Assembly (NCBI GenBank): GCA_004565275.1
Contig: SDOX01000005.1
Span: forward strand, 904,765 to 968,764
Source: Nannochloropsis salina CCMP1776
Taxonomy: Eukaryota > Sar > Eustigmatophyceae > Eustigmatales > Monodopsidaceae
Reading direction: 5' to 3'
Length of the DNA stretch: 64,000 nt
This document shows positions 1-8,565 of this stretch, one piece after another. The translations under genes were made by a program, and so were the position numbers. Position 1 is the first letter of the stretch, and each line of letters begins with the position of its first letter. Below the pieces are notes generated by a model. That model was not told the DNA's origin. It ran no database searches and saw only the letters and a list, made by a program, of their open reading frames with translations.

Positions 1-32
1 TCACAGCATCACCTCATAAGGATCTTCAAAGC

Positions 33-386
33 ATGCAACTATACACGGAGACAGAGCAAAGAGAAGATCTTGATTCAGTCATTGTTATGCATGTGTTGAT
101 AGGAAATGGATGTTGTTTCATTTGGTTTGGAGAGAAGAGCAACGTCCCGCTTATGGGCTCTTTGTGTGTAGCAACCCTGACTCCGTACGATGCGCTCCCT
201 GTCACATCTACTCTGCTGCGTGACGCGCCAGACAATGATCAGGCTCAATCCATGGCCATCCGGCTTGCGAGTCGGACAGGGCAGCAGATATTTGTCAGCT
301 CCAGCCTACCCGTATCGGATGGACATCAGTCTGCACTCGCAGCTCTGGAAAAGCGCGTGCTTGAGATATTGAGTGAAGCCCATTGA
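33..386 (+). CDS. PSMG4: Proteasome assembly chaperone 4-like protein (5' end may lie outside the window)
   Basis: The 117-residue product resembles the small proteasome assembly chaperone PAC4/PSMG4, which with PAC3 helps build the 20S alpha ring. Seen: a beta-strand segment (IGNGCCFIWFGE), then a Gly-Ser-Leu-Cys-Val-Ala strand, the stretch YDALPVTSTLL, and a C-terminal strand-helix (RLASRTGQQIFVSSSLP followed by a helix ending at the stop). These match in order the human PSMG4 blocks YDSIPVSTSLL and LARKTNKQVFVSYNL as I remember them. The frame stays open upstream to the window edge, so the ATG at 33 may be internal; the family usually has about 20 more N-terminal residues. The next recognised gene, the NEET gene, is on the other strand. 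Confidence 0.7.
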   Translation: MQLYTETEQREDLDSVIVMHVLIGNGCCFIWFGEKSNVPLMGSLCVATLTPYDALPVTSTLLRDAPDNDQAQSMAIRLASRTGQQIFVSSSLPVSDGHQSALAALEKRVLEILSEAH

Positions 387-1812
387 CTACATGAGGTAAC
401 ATGCTAACATGCAAATTCGCATGTCGCTATCCCCTTTTGCTTTTTCCTCATACCACTGTCTACCAGGCTTCGCATCAACTGAGAAGATGGCCGAGAAATC
501 TGCCAATCTTGACCCGGGTTATTTTGTATTACTTATTTTATCAAGTTTCTTCTCCTCTCGGCCACTTAGATTCCGCCCTGGATCTACAACCCACCTTTAA
601 ACCTTAAATTGTTTTCGTCATGCCCTCACATCAGAACGAGACGCTGTCAGCAACCGCAGTTTGTAACTTTTGGTTCCTGAGTATCGTTCCGAGGTCAGAA
701 GTCGGAAGCCGTGTAGGAGTACAGCATGAGGACCACGAAGAGCTCAAGAGCCGTCAGCGAGTTTGCGTTTTGCACTCAACTCAATGTCTTATAGCTCAAT
801 GGGAAAAGCCGATGCAGTTCCCGCGCCTTAAAGACCGCGCCACCAAAGCGAAGTTATCGTCCAGTACACCCACAGAAATGAATTTGTCAGAAGTCACTAC
901 AATCTTCAGTGACCCCACCTTTTGACGTCGCAAGGCCATATGTACACCCTGAGCTGACCTCTCAGCATACACTGCGCTCACCCGTGCATTTTCAATCATT
1001 TTGTGGGACGAATCGCACCCTTGCATCTCCCCTCGGAGATTGCACGCCTCAGCTCCTGCCTCGGTCGCGCCTGGCAACTCAGCACCACAAAAGCCACTTA
1101 CTTATTGCATGAAAAGCCCTGCTTGTTTGCCTGTGACCACCGTGCTCTCACCGCCACTTCCAGGAAAAAATGCTCTAGAACGCTGCCAGGGTGTCCGCCT
1201 CTCACACATTTGAAGACAGGTTCACGAGTTGCGAGACTGAAGATAAATCTCTCACAAGTGCTGGCGGTGTTCGAGCGGCTACGCACTTTTGACCGCAGCC
1301 CTAGCTTATAATACGGTTTGCAGAGGTGGCGCCTTGAATGCATCAACCTTTTGAAGTGAGCTATAATTTTTACCGCTGCGTGATCGACGCCCATGGTACT
1401 CAAGGTGACTGGTGGAATATAACTCAAAAGTCAAAAACTAAGCAAACAAGAACGAACCAGTTTGAGCATTTCTCAATTGAACCGATGTATTAGCTTGTTT
1501 AGTAATTTTATACCCCTTCAGAATTGAAAGAATCTTTGGTCATTCACATGTTATCAGGCATGTCACACTTGTTCAAATGTTATTTGCAAAAGAGGAATGG
1601 TCCTCGCGAAAGGTGAATTATATTTCCACAAGCTGGTCACGCAAAGTGGATTCGAAAAAGGTCAAGCACAGAGCTTACGTTTTCCCAGTATAAGTCGTAT
1701 GCTATGTTTCCCTCCATCATCAAATCTTCATGCACAGCATCATTTCGGTTAACCTGAGGTATTTCTTCGAAAACCACTCTGGTCCCGGTATGGTGGTATG
1801 AAACATCATGTC
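387..1812. other. Gene-poor interval between the PSMG4 and NEET gene 3' ends
   Basis: Contains several short open frames on both strands but no product I recognise. A minus-strand frame ending near 794 includes LKIVVTSDKF, weakly like the core strand of BolA proteins, preceded by a good donor sequence near 983. I could not assemble a convincing gene from it. The 3' untranslated regions of both flanking genes must lie here. Confidence 0.4.
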
Positions 1813-2382
1813 TTATTTCGATGGCTTCGGATTTGAGATAATGAGAGGCCCAACATTGTCTCCCGTGGCCTCATTATGCTTCATGTGCGCGCCATCGCAC
1901 AATGGGAATGTCCCGCTTTGCCTGTTTTCACATTTTAAATTCACCGCATACACACGTGAATGATAACATCGAATATATTATTTCGACGTCTACTCGTCCA
2001 TCAACTTACCAGCAGCGGCAAAATACCTTCTTCTCGCCAGGAGCAAGCTGAGTCATGGTCACAACCTTGGGATTCTCCAATTCCACTTTTGTGTTGATCT
2101 TAGACTAAAAAGATGAACGGGAAGCGTCGTCTGATGAATATGCGGTACTCTTCGAAAATCCTCTTTCCTAGATCATTTTTTAATACACATCTTTCACCTC
2201 ACTCGTTGCGCTTTCGTACGTGTTTAAATCGTGCAGCTATAACACGTAGATAAAAGTCCCGAACCCCAAAAAGATATACTTACCGCTAGCTCAAGTGACC
2301 TTCTGCCAACGGACGGCTTGAAAAAGGCGTCGGCGAAAGATGCGAAGAGAAAAAGAAACACAAATGCGCGGCAAAGTTTCAT
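1813..2382 (-). CDS. NEET (CDGSH-type) iron-sulfur protein with signal/plastid presequence, three exons
   Basis: Assembled from three short exons: 2382-2284 (99 nt), 2098-2010 (89 nt) and 1921-1813 (109 nt). Introns are 185 and 88 nt, each with GTAAG donors and AG acceptors. The total is 297 nt, exactly 98 codons plus TAA. Residues 58-75 carry the complete 2Fe-2S motif [16 protein letters not shown], with ligands Cys60, Cys62, Cys71 and His75, followed by [15 protein letters not shown] as in mitoNEET/CISD and plant NEET. Residues 1-19 form a hydrophobic signal peptide ending ADA, followed by Phe20. That fits bipartite targeting to a heterokont plastid; plant NEET is also reported in plastids. 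NEET proteins are redox-active 2Fe-2S cluster carriers. Ala replaces Ser in CDGSH, as in some family members. No transcript was available to confirm the splicing, but frame, phase and motif agree throughout. Confidence 0.88.
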
Positions 2383-3536
2383 GTCGTTTGATTTCAGAAG
2401 TGGGCAAATTATGCTCCAGGCCTGCGGTTGATAGATTTGGTTATTATTGGAGAGTTCTCGATATCAGATCAACGCCGCGCGTTGCTTCAATGCACATTTT
2501 ATCTCGTATTCGCACTAGGTGAAAGGACGACCTAACTATTTCGGGGTGAGTACAAACAAAGCGCTGGCTGATGTAGTGAGTGAAGCCATGTCCCACTGAT
2601 GCTCCGAGCAAGCCGCCTGATGCCCCTCCCCTTCAAGCCCGTCAAGAAGTCCTCCGGGTATCATCCGCCCATGCTCACCTCACGTCTCCGGAGTGTACGC
2701 CACCATCACTCCCTTCTCCCCACCCTACTCGACCTTGTATTATATCATGAACTGGCCGCTTATTATAGGTCTTATGTAAGTTGGGTCTTTCAAAATTCTG
2801 TCCTGTCAGAACTGGTGACGTGATCATTGTTTACCCCCTTCTTCAAATCAGGGGAGGTGTAGTTGTTTTAAACAGGACGCCGCGCACAAACAATGGTGTT
2901 TTTCAAAAGTCAAAATAGAGATTAAATTGCGACAGTTTGAAGCAGATACATAAACATCGCAAATCTGTGTGCATCAGCCCATTTGGCGGAATATTCGGCC
3001 CGACGAATAGGGCTGTTGAGGGCCACTAAGCGTGTCCTCATTTTAGGTGTATGCGTCGTAAAGGTCGCCGAAGGCTTAAAACCTTTGACATGCGAGCAAT
3101 TGGTCAACAAACAAGCTACATCTTGTAAAATAGTCATTCACACGCTGGAAAGGTAACGCGAGCGTTGCGTGCACTGCTATATATAGAAAGCAACCCCACA
3201 CCGAAATTCAGCTCACTTCTGACAGGTATGGAGGCCTTGAACTCTCTAAGTGCTGTTGATCTATATCTATGAAAGTCGAAAGTGAGTAATGATTAGAAAG
3301 TAGTTTTAGGAAGAAGATTTCAAAAATAAAGACTCCATTCAACTTTAAAAAGTATGATGTTGCAAGCTCTATTTATAGGAAGGCAATTGTTTTTGATGCC
3401 AGCTTGACAAAATCAAGTTGCTGTTTAAAATGAAACGAGTGTCCGTGCAACAATTTTACATTGAGACAAATTGAGTGGGTCACGACTTCCGTGACTTGTG
3501 AATACATAAGCTTTCCTTTCAGTGCAGCCTAGTTGT
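2383..3536. other. Upstream region of the NEET gene; no recognised gene
   Basis: Holds the NEET gene promoter on its left side and the 3' flank of the polymerase-like gene on its right. A plus-strand frame at 2599-2775 ends at a donor-like site (TAT/GTAAGT) and could be an exon, but its product is unrecognised. A TATATATAG string lies at about 3178-3186 with no clear gene after it. Confidence 0.35.
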
Positions 3537-4736
3537 TCAACTTGTGAATTGAATTGAAGGAGCTTCCACACTGCAGAGAAAGGAAGCCAACTCAGAAGCA
3601 TCGGTGAATGTGTCTAAAATCCAGCTCATGACGACCGTTCCATGTCCATGTAACCTTAATCGATGTCTTGAAATCGCTGTCGATTGCCGACACTTAAAAG
3701 CTTCCACGCATTGCTGTGCTTTCATTTTATCATCTGTAACTCGCAGTTTTGTATCCTGAGAACAAAACGGTGCAACTCTCTTCGTGGATACCTTTTGAGT
3801 CTGTCCAGAATGGGAAGCCTGCTGCGCGTTTTCGACATCGGACGGCGATGTGCGGCATTTCGAAGAGCGCATACTCCATGCGCGATTCACTGACGCGCCG
3901 AGCACGATCTCTTCTTCGTCCACGCGTATTTCTTGTCGATTGGAGCTTTCGTAGTTTTGTGAGAAAGTTCCAGATTCATCCCCATCTTCAAAAAAAAAGC
4001 CGTGTGAGGTGGGTCTCGCATCATGACCTTGACCCGAAAATGAGTTTCCATGATGCCGTCGCAGAGGTGGGCTAGGCATTGACCCGTCTCCGCGAAAAAC
4101 AAGTAGTCCCTTTGCTGTCCGGCGAGCTTCTTCTGGAGTTCTACCCACACCAAAAGTGAGACGGTAGCCAAGCAAGCGTTTTAACTCCGCTCGAAGAAAT
4201 CCGCCCAACTCTTTCGCTTGCTCTATTTCCCTAAGGTATGATGGTCTCGTGCAATCAGGTTCGGAAGTCGGCAGCGCGACGCTGTACTCGCCGAACTGCC
4301 CATCTCCAAAGTCCTCAACGAGCGTCAACCCGTCACCCTCCACGACGCGACGCAGCAGTTGAACGGGACCTTTATTGGCAACATTTTGATATTCTTGCAG
4401 CATAGAAGTAGACCGCGATCTCCACGAAGCAGCAAGGACAAGTGCAACATCAGGAAAATGTCGCATTATGAATCCTAGGGTCATATTCTGCCGAATTCCT
4501 GAGTTGAAGGCTTCGGCACTATAATCCAAAGGTGTCAGTGAGTCATCCTCAGATTCTTGCTGTTCTTTTGCTCCCAAAGTGTCTACAATGGCAAAGGCAC
4601 GGCCAATAAGGGATGGATTCATATGCTCCTCTATCTGAACGAAAAGATGCTCGAGCTTGAGAAGAAGGTGGACAGATGACCTATGGGTAGGATGTGCTAC
4701 AGGCGAAGAGCATGTTGATGCGAACATCGATAACAT
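3537..4736 (-). CDS. Degenerate Y-family DNA polymerase-like protein, probably non-catalytic
   Basis: 399 residues. The N-terminal half follows the Y-family (DinB/Pol eta/ImuB) outline. A palm start-like strand LEHLFVQIEEHMNPSLIGRAFAIVD corresponds to the D-M-D-x-F-F-x-x-V-E...NPxLxGKPxAV block. EAFNSGIRQNMTLGFIMRHFPD corresponds to YEARxFGVxxGMxxxxAxxxCP. RAELKRLLGYRLTFGVGRTPEEARRTAKGLL corresponds to the palm helix-strand with SVGIAxNxxxAKxAS. The metal-binding Asp of the first block is replaced and no S-x-D-E motif is visible where the second acidic pair should be. Catalysis is therefore unlikely, recalling bacterial ImuB, an inactive Y-family adaptor. Residues from about 230 onward are low in recognisable structure. 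The gene is head to head with the GS-like gene across 179 bp or more. It could be a translesion accessory protein or a decaying paralogue. The family call is by motif order only. Confidence 0.6.
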   Translation of the reverse strand: MLSMFASTCSSPVAHPTHRSSVHLLLKLEHLFVQIEEHMNPSLIGRAFAIVDTLGAKEQQESEDDSLTPLDYSAEAFNSGIRQNMTLGFIMRHFPDVALVLAASWRSRSTSMLQEYQNVANKGPVQLLRRVVEGDGLTLVEDFGDGQFGEYSVALPTSEPDCTRPSYLREIEQAKELGGFLRAELKRLLGYRLTFGVGRTPEEARRTAKGLLVFRGDGSMPSPPLRRHHGNSFSGQGHDARPTSHGFFFEDGDESGTFSQNYESSNRQEIRVDEEEIVLGASVNRAWSMRSSKCRTSPSDVENAQQASHSGQTQKVSTKRVAPFCSQDTKLRVTDDKMKAQQCVEAFKCRQSTAISRHRLRLHGHGTVVMSWILDTFTDASELASFLCSVEAPSIQFTS

Positions 4737-4954
4737 TTTTCCACGTAGCAGTCCTTAGGTTTCCGATTTCTCTAATCTGGCCCCTTGGCCGCAATGGAGA
4801 ATCGCCTCCTTGCTACCTGCCTCTTCCCCTGACGGGGCCGTGTTGCCGCGTTCAGTTTGTTTCGTCGCAAACACACAATCGATAACAGAGAAACTTCCAA
4901 AAGCTTGGCTCAGCCGTGATTAACTTAATCGCTTGCGTCACCTGTGGAGAGACG
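4737..4954. promoter_or_regulatory. Short divergent intergenic region (polymerase-like gene / GS-like gene)
   Basis: The two genes diverge from here. The polymerase-like ATG is at 4736 (minus); the first in-frame ATG of the GS-like frame is at 4955, with an in-frame GTG at 4916. The word ATCGATAAC occurs at 4726-4734, inside the minus-strand start region, and again near 4877-4885. A shared promoter is inferred from the spacing. Confidence 0.4.
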
Positions 4955-6715
4955 ATGCGGGATGTAGCGTTCGAAATGCTGCATAAGCTCCCCTTTTCAA
5001 CACACGGAAGTATGGCGGGTCACGGTCGGGGCGTCAGCTGTCGCCCCATTTTCCATTCTTCGACTTGCAGTCATCCCAAGCACTTTGACCGGAGCCCGCT
5101 GTGCGCACTGCAATTCGGAAATCAGGCACAGAGCTCCCCATCCTCTGTATTTACGCTTACAGCACGTCATGTGGCATCCTTTCCGGTGCATTTTCATTGC
5201 AAAATGTACCGCTATTCTGCAGGAGCAGGTCACAAGGATATGCCGCAAGAGACTAAGTATATAAATTTTCTTTGGTGCTCTCTTGCAGGGCTGCGGTGCC
5301 TCCGTGTCGTACCCGTACATACAATGTACGACAAAAAAAAGGTCGACCAGTATGCTGACATAGATGAAAACGGCTATTTTGAATGGCTCCCAAAGCCCAT
5401 GCCGTCTGTGTCTATGAGCCGTGCGTGTATTTCTCTTCCAGCTCACGAAGATACTCCAAGCCCTGATAGTGGTGTTCCCTTTGTAGGAGACATATGTTTA
5501 CAATTGGAGGATCCTATGAGCAACCTGATGTGCCTGCCGTGGCGACCTAAGCATTTTATGGGGGCTGTTCGCATGCTCGATCCCATCTCCCATGCTCCAT
5601 GGTCTCTCTGCCCACGCAGCTGTCTCGCTCGTATTTTGGAGAAAGCTCAGGTCCGACATGGTATATCGTTCCGAGTAGGATTCGAATTAGAATTTGCCCT
5701 CGCCACAATTGACGGGAAGTTTGATGACAGGCATACCTATTCATCCGCTAGAGCTTTCGACGTGGAATCGTCCCTCCTGGACGACTTGTGTGAGACTCTG
5801 TATTCAATGGGAATAGTTGTGGAACAACTTCATAAGGAGAGTGCCCCCGGACAGTTTGAATTGGTGCTTGGTCATTTGCCTGCCATGGAGGCCGTCGACG
5901 GACTGCTACTTGCGCGTGAGGCCGTGGCGGCAGTCGCGTATCGTCACCAGCGACGTGTCACCCTCTTGCCCAAGTTTCTGCCAGAGTACGCTGGCAATGG
6001 CTGCCATGTTCATTTGAGTTTATGGAAAAATGGAATCAACATTCTTTCGCTTTCTGGAGCGACGATTCATCCAGGATCCCTCGACGGTGTGCTAGATATG
6101 TACACTACATTGAGCGGTTTTTCATCACTTAATGAAACTTTCCGCCAATTTCTGGGCGGTCTTGTAGCTCTACTTCCTGCACTTATGTGCTTTACAACCC
6201 CGACTCCGAATTCTTTCAGGCGGCTGCAGCCCGGGGCTTGGGCAGGGGCATTTCAGGGTTGGGGAATCGCTAATAAGGAGGTGCCGCTCCGTTTGCCTGT
6301 ACAAACACTTGAAGACGGGCTTTTTACTAATATTGAGGTCAAGTTATGTGATTCGACTGCAAATCCCCATATAGCTCTAGCAGCAATTCTAAGTGCCGGT
6401 CTGGTTGGAGTAGATTTGGCTGCAACGTTATCCGAGGCAGATTTCGCGGAGTCGTTCGCAGCTCTCCCCGCACCGCTGGATGTAGACCCGGGACAGCTGA
6501 CATATGCCGAGCAGACTCGCCGTAAGATAAAAGAGTTGCCTCGGGAATGGTCAACGGCTAAAGCATGTCTAATGAGTCCAGAGGGAAAAGGACTCCGAGA
6601 GTTATTGGGAGAGGACATGGTCAGAGCTTGCGTAGCGATTCGCGAAAGCGAGTGGGCAGCTTTGGGGGGTATACGGCTTGAGGAAGAAATCGATCTACTC
6701 TTTGATCGATACTAG
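4955..6715 (+). CDS. FluG-type glutamine-synthetase-like enzyme
   Basis: The frame is open from 4916; the first ATG is at 4955, and a later ATG at 5204 lies closer to the domain start. The conserved part begins at KYINFLWCSLAGLRCLRVVP, the beta-grasp domain as in the C-terminal GS domain of fungal FluG. Next come LCPRSCL, FRVGFELEFAL (metal-binding Glu-x-Glu), ESAPGQFELVLG (metal Glu), GNGCHVHLSLW (ATP/metal His motif) and a C-terminal NIEVKLCDSTANPHIALAA. In canonical GS the last block is E-x-R-x-P-D; here Arg is replaced by Lys. The protein lacks the amidohydrolase half of FluG. Such GS-like ligases join ammonia or amines to the gamma-carboxylate of glutamate, but the substrate cannot be read from sequence. 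A pyrimidine run ending in CAG near 5288 looks like a splice acceptor, yet the protein alignment runs through it, so I treat it as coding. Confidence 0.8.
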   Translation: MRDVAFEMLHKLPFSTHGSMAGHGRGVSCRPIFHSSTCSHPKHFDRSPLCALQFGNQAQSSPSSVFTLTARHVASFPVHFHCKMYRYSAGAGHKDMPQETKYINFLWCSLAGLRCLRVVPVHTMYDKKKVDQYADIDENGYFEWLPKPMPSVSMSRACISLPAHEDTPSPDSGVPFVGDICLQLEDPMSNLMCLPWRPKHFMGAVRMLDPISHAPWSLCPRSCLARILEKAQVRHGISFRVGFELEFALATIDGKFDDRHTYSSARAFDVESSLLDDLCETLYSMGIVVEQLHKESAPGQFELVLGHLPAMEAVDGLLLAREAVAAVAYRHQRRVTLLPKFLPEYAGNGCHVHLSLWKNGINILSLSGATIHPGSLDGVLDMYTTLSGFSSLNETFRQFLGGLVALLPALMCFTTPTPNSFRRLQPGAWAGAFQGWGIANKEVPLRLPVQTLEDGLFTNIEVKLCDSTANPHIALAAILSAGLVGVDLAATLSEADFAESFAALPAPLDVDPGQLTYAEQTRRKIKELPREWSTAKACLMSPEGKGLRELLGEDMVRACVAIRESEWAALGGIRLEEEIDLLFDRY

Positions 6716-6929
6716 TTGCCTTATGTTCAAATCGATTATGATGTAAAAGGACCATGAGTGGGACGATCAGATTGCAAGAAAGAAATTATCACGGCCTCAG
6801 CGCGCGTAACCTCCTGCCAGGATAAGCACTCTGATACTCCAAAGGTGACATGAGTCGCATCCGCTCAGCATCTTTTTAGCCGTTCTCAACGAACATTATG
6901 TTTCCGGGATATTTGTTATAGGGTATTTA
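6716..6929. other. Intergenic region between the GS-like and YheT-like genes
   Basis: Short co-directional spacer containing the GS-like 3' end and the hydrolase promoter. No gene is visible. Confidence 0.5.
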
Positions 6930-8454
6930 ATGCTTTTGAGAGGAACGCAGGCATACCTGAAGCCGCTTTTTGTCGGCTGCTTCTTACTACCTCGCCTCAC
7001 TTCCACGCCGCTGGCATTTGTGAGTTCTATGTCACCAGCCAGCAAGCATCTCAGAAATGAGTCGCGCATTCTGTCTCCGCCTACAACGCATAAATATGGT
7101 AAGTGCTTACCCAATAAAAGCGGCCGCGATATAGTGTCGGAAAGGTCTAAATTGCAGGAAGGATGGCAGTGGAGACATTTACACGCCCCTTCTCTCCTGC
7201 ATTTTGATCCCAACTGATTCTTCATCTACTCGTTCTCGATTTGAAGATGGTGCGGATAATTATTCAAGAGCATGTAATCAAGCGTGCCACGAAGAGGGAC
7301 CTCGCCTGTCAGAAGCATCTACAAGACAAGTGGTCCTTTCCACCTTTCCTGCCCGACCCTTCGAGCCTTTGCCTTGGGTCAGAAATGAGCACTGGCAAAC
7401 AATATGGGGCGCCAGAGTTATTCAAGATATGACGCTGAAGAAATTTGCTTCTGAGTCCCTGCCGAAGGGATGGCAGGACGTGTATGACAGGCGGGAGCGG
7501 TGGGATACGCCCGACGGAGATTTCTTTCATGTGGACTTTCTTTTTAGTCACGTGCCTCCTTCGGGCCCTCCCTCACAACCTCGACCTATGGCTATTGTAC
7601 TACACGGACTAGAATCTACTTCCTCGGCAATCCTACCCAGATCAATGGCAAAAGCCTTTGCGCGACGGGGCTTTGATGTCCTAGCTCTCAATTTCCGTGG
7701 TTGCTGCGGCACTGAGAATCTTAAAGCTTACTCATATCACTTGGGTTTTACAGATGACCTAAAATTTGCCATTCAGCGCTTGTTTGCTGAGGAGCCGCGA
7801 CGCCGCATATACCTCACCGGCTTCTCTCTGGGAGGGAATGTGATCCTTAAGTGCCTGGGAGAGCTCGGGGAAGAAGCGGCAAGCATGGGTGTACAGGGGG
7901 CTGCCGTCGCATGTGTGCCCTTTGATGCCGTGCGATCTTCCAGCAAAATTGACACCGGCTTCAATCGTTGGGTATACGCGGCCAACTTTCTGTCAACATT
8001 GAAGGTCAAAGCAGCAAAAAAGTATGAGACACATCAACGGCACCGGGAAGGGAAAGGAGTGGACAAGGAGCTGTATGACCTGGATCGGGTTTTGGCCTGC
8101 TCCACTATAGGCGATTTTGACGACGAGGTTGTTGCGAAGTTGCACAAATTTGAGGATAAAATAGATTATTATCGACAGAGCTGTTCAAAGCAGTACCTTC
8201 CATTAGTACGGATTCCCGCATTGGTCATTAACTCGCGGGATGATCCATTCATCAATGAAGCGGGATTACCTACTCCGGAAGACGTCGGAGATGGGACGGT
8301 TCGCTTGATTTACCATAGCTATGGAGGACATTGCGGTTTTCTCACAGGACAGGAAAAAACGAGCCATGAGGACGAGCGATGGCTACCCACGGAGCTCGCA
8401 CGATTTTTAGAACATGTAGATCGACCATTCCGCGAAGCGAAATGTGAAAGTTGA
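6930..8454 (+). CDS. YheT/EMB8-family alpha/beta hydrolase, probably plastid-targeted, two exons
   Basis: The main frame (7204-8454) has no usable ATG near its start. A signal-like exon at 6930-7098 ends at a strong GTAAGT donor. Joining it in phase to the acceptor at 7245-7246 (intron 7099-7246, 148 bp) gives 458 residues with no frame break; this acceptor is my choice and other AGs are possible. Residues 1-30 form a hydrophobic leader ending PLA/F, the heterokont plastid presequence type. The body starts LPWVRNEHWQT, the family hallmark. It continues with the oxyanion-region VLHGLES, nucleophile elbow GFSLGGN (Ser about 250), NSRDDPF (Asp about 388) and GGHCGFL (His about 418), a complete triad. 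YheT/EMB8 enzymes are serine hydrolases, generally esterase- or lipase-like; in plastids such proteins may act on membrane lipids. The substrate is not known from sequence. Confidence 0.82.
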
Positions 8455-8565
8455 CAATGCATGTTGAGCGTTTTTTTAAAAAAGCCATGGACATTCGGTT
8501 ATGACGCTAAGTGAGAAAGCAAAATTCATGGGAAGTTGCGTCACAGATTTTGATGGCAGGTAGCT

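Noticed and set aside
640-1080. Minus-strand BolA-like fragment (LKIVVTSDKF and an upstream DSSHKM).
   Set aside because: Only two short matches; the Arg-His-Arg core of BolA is not found and the exon joins cannot be settled.
2599-2820. Plus-strand frame of 74 codons ending at a donor-like site.
   Set aside because: No family recognised; the following AG would leave a product of about 60 residues with no support.
5260-5290. Splice-acceptor-like TTTGGTGCTCTCTTGCAG inside the GS-like gene.
   Set aside because: The GS beta-grasp alignment continues straight through, so it is coding sequence.
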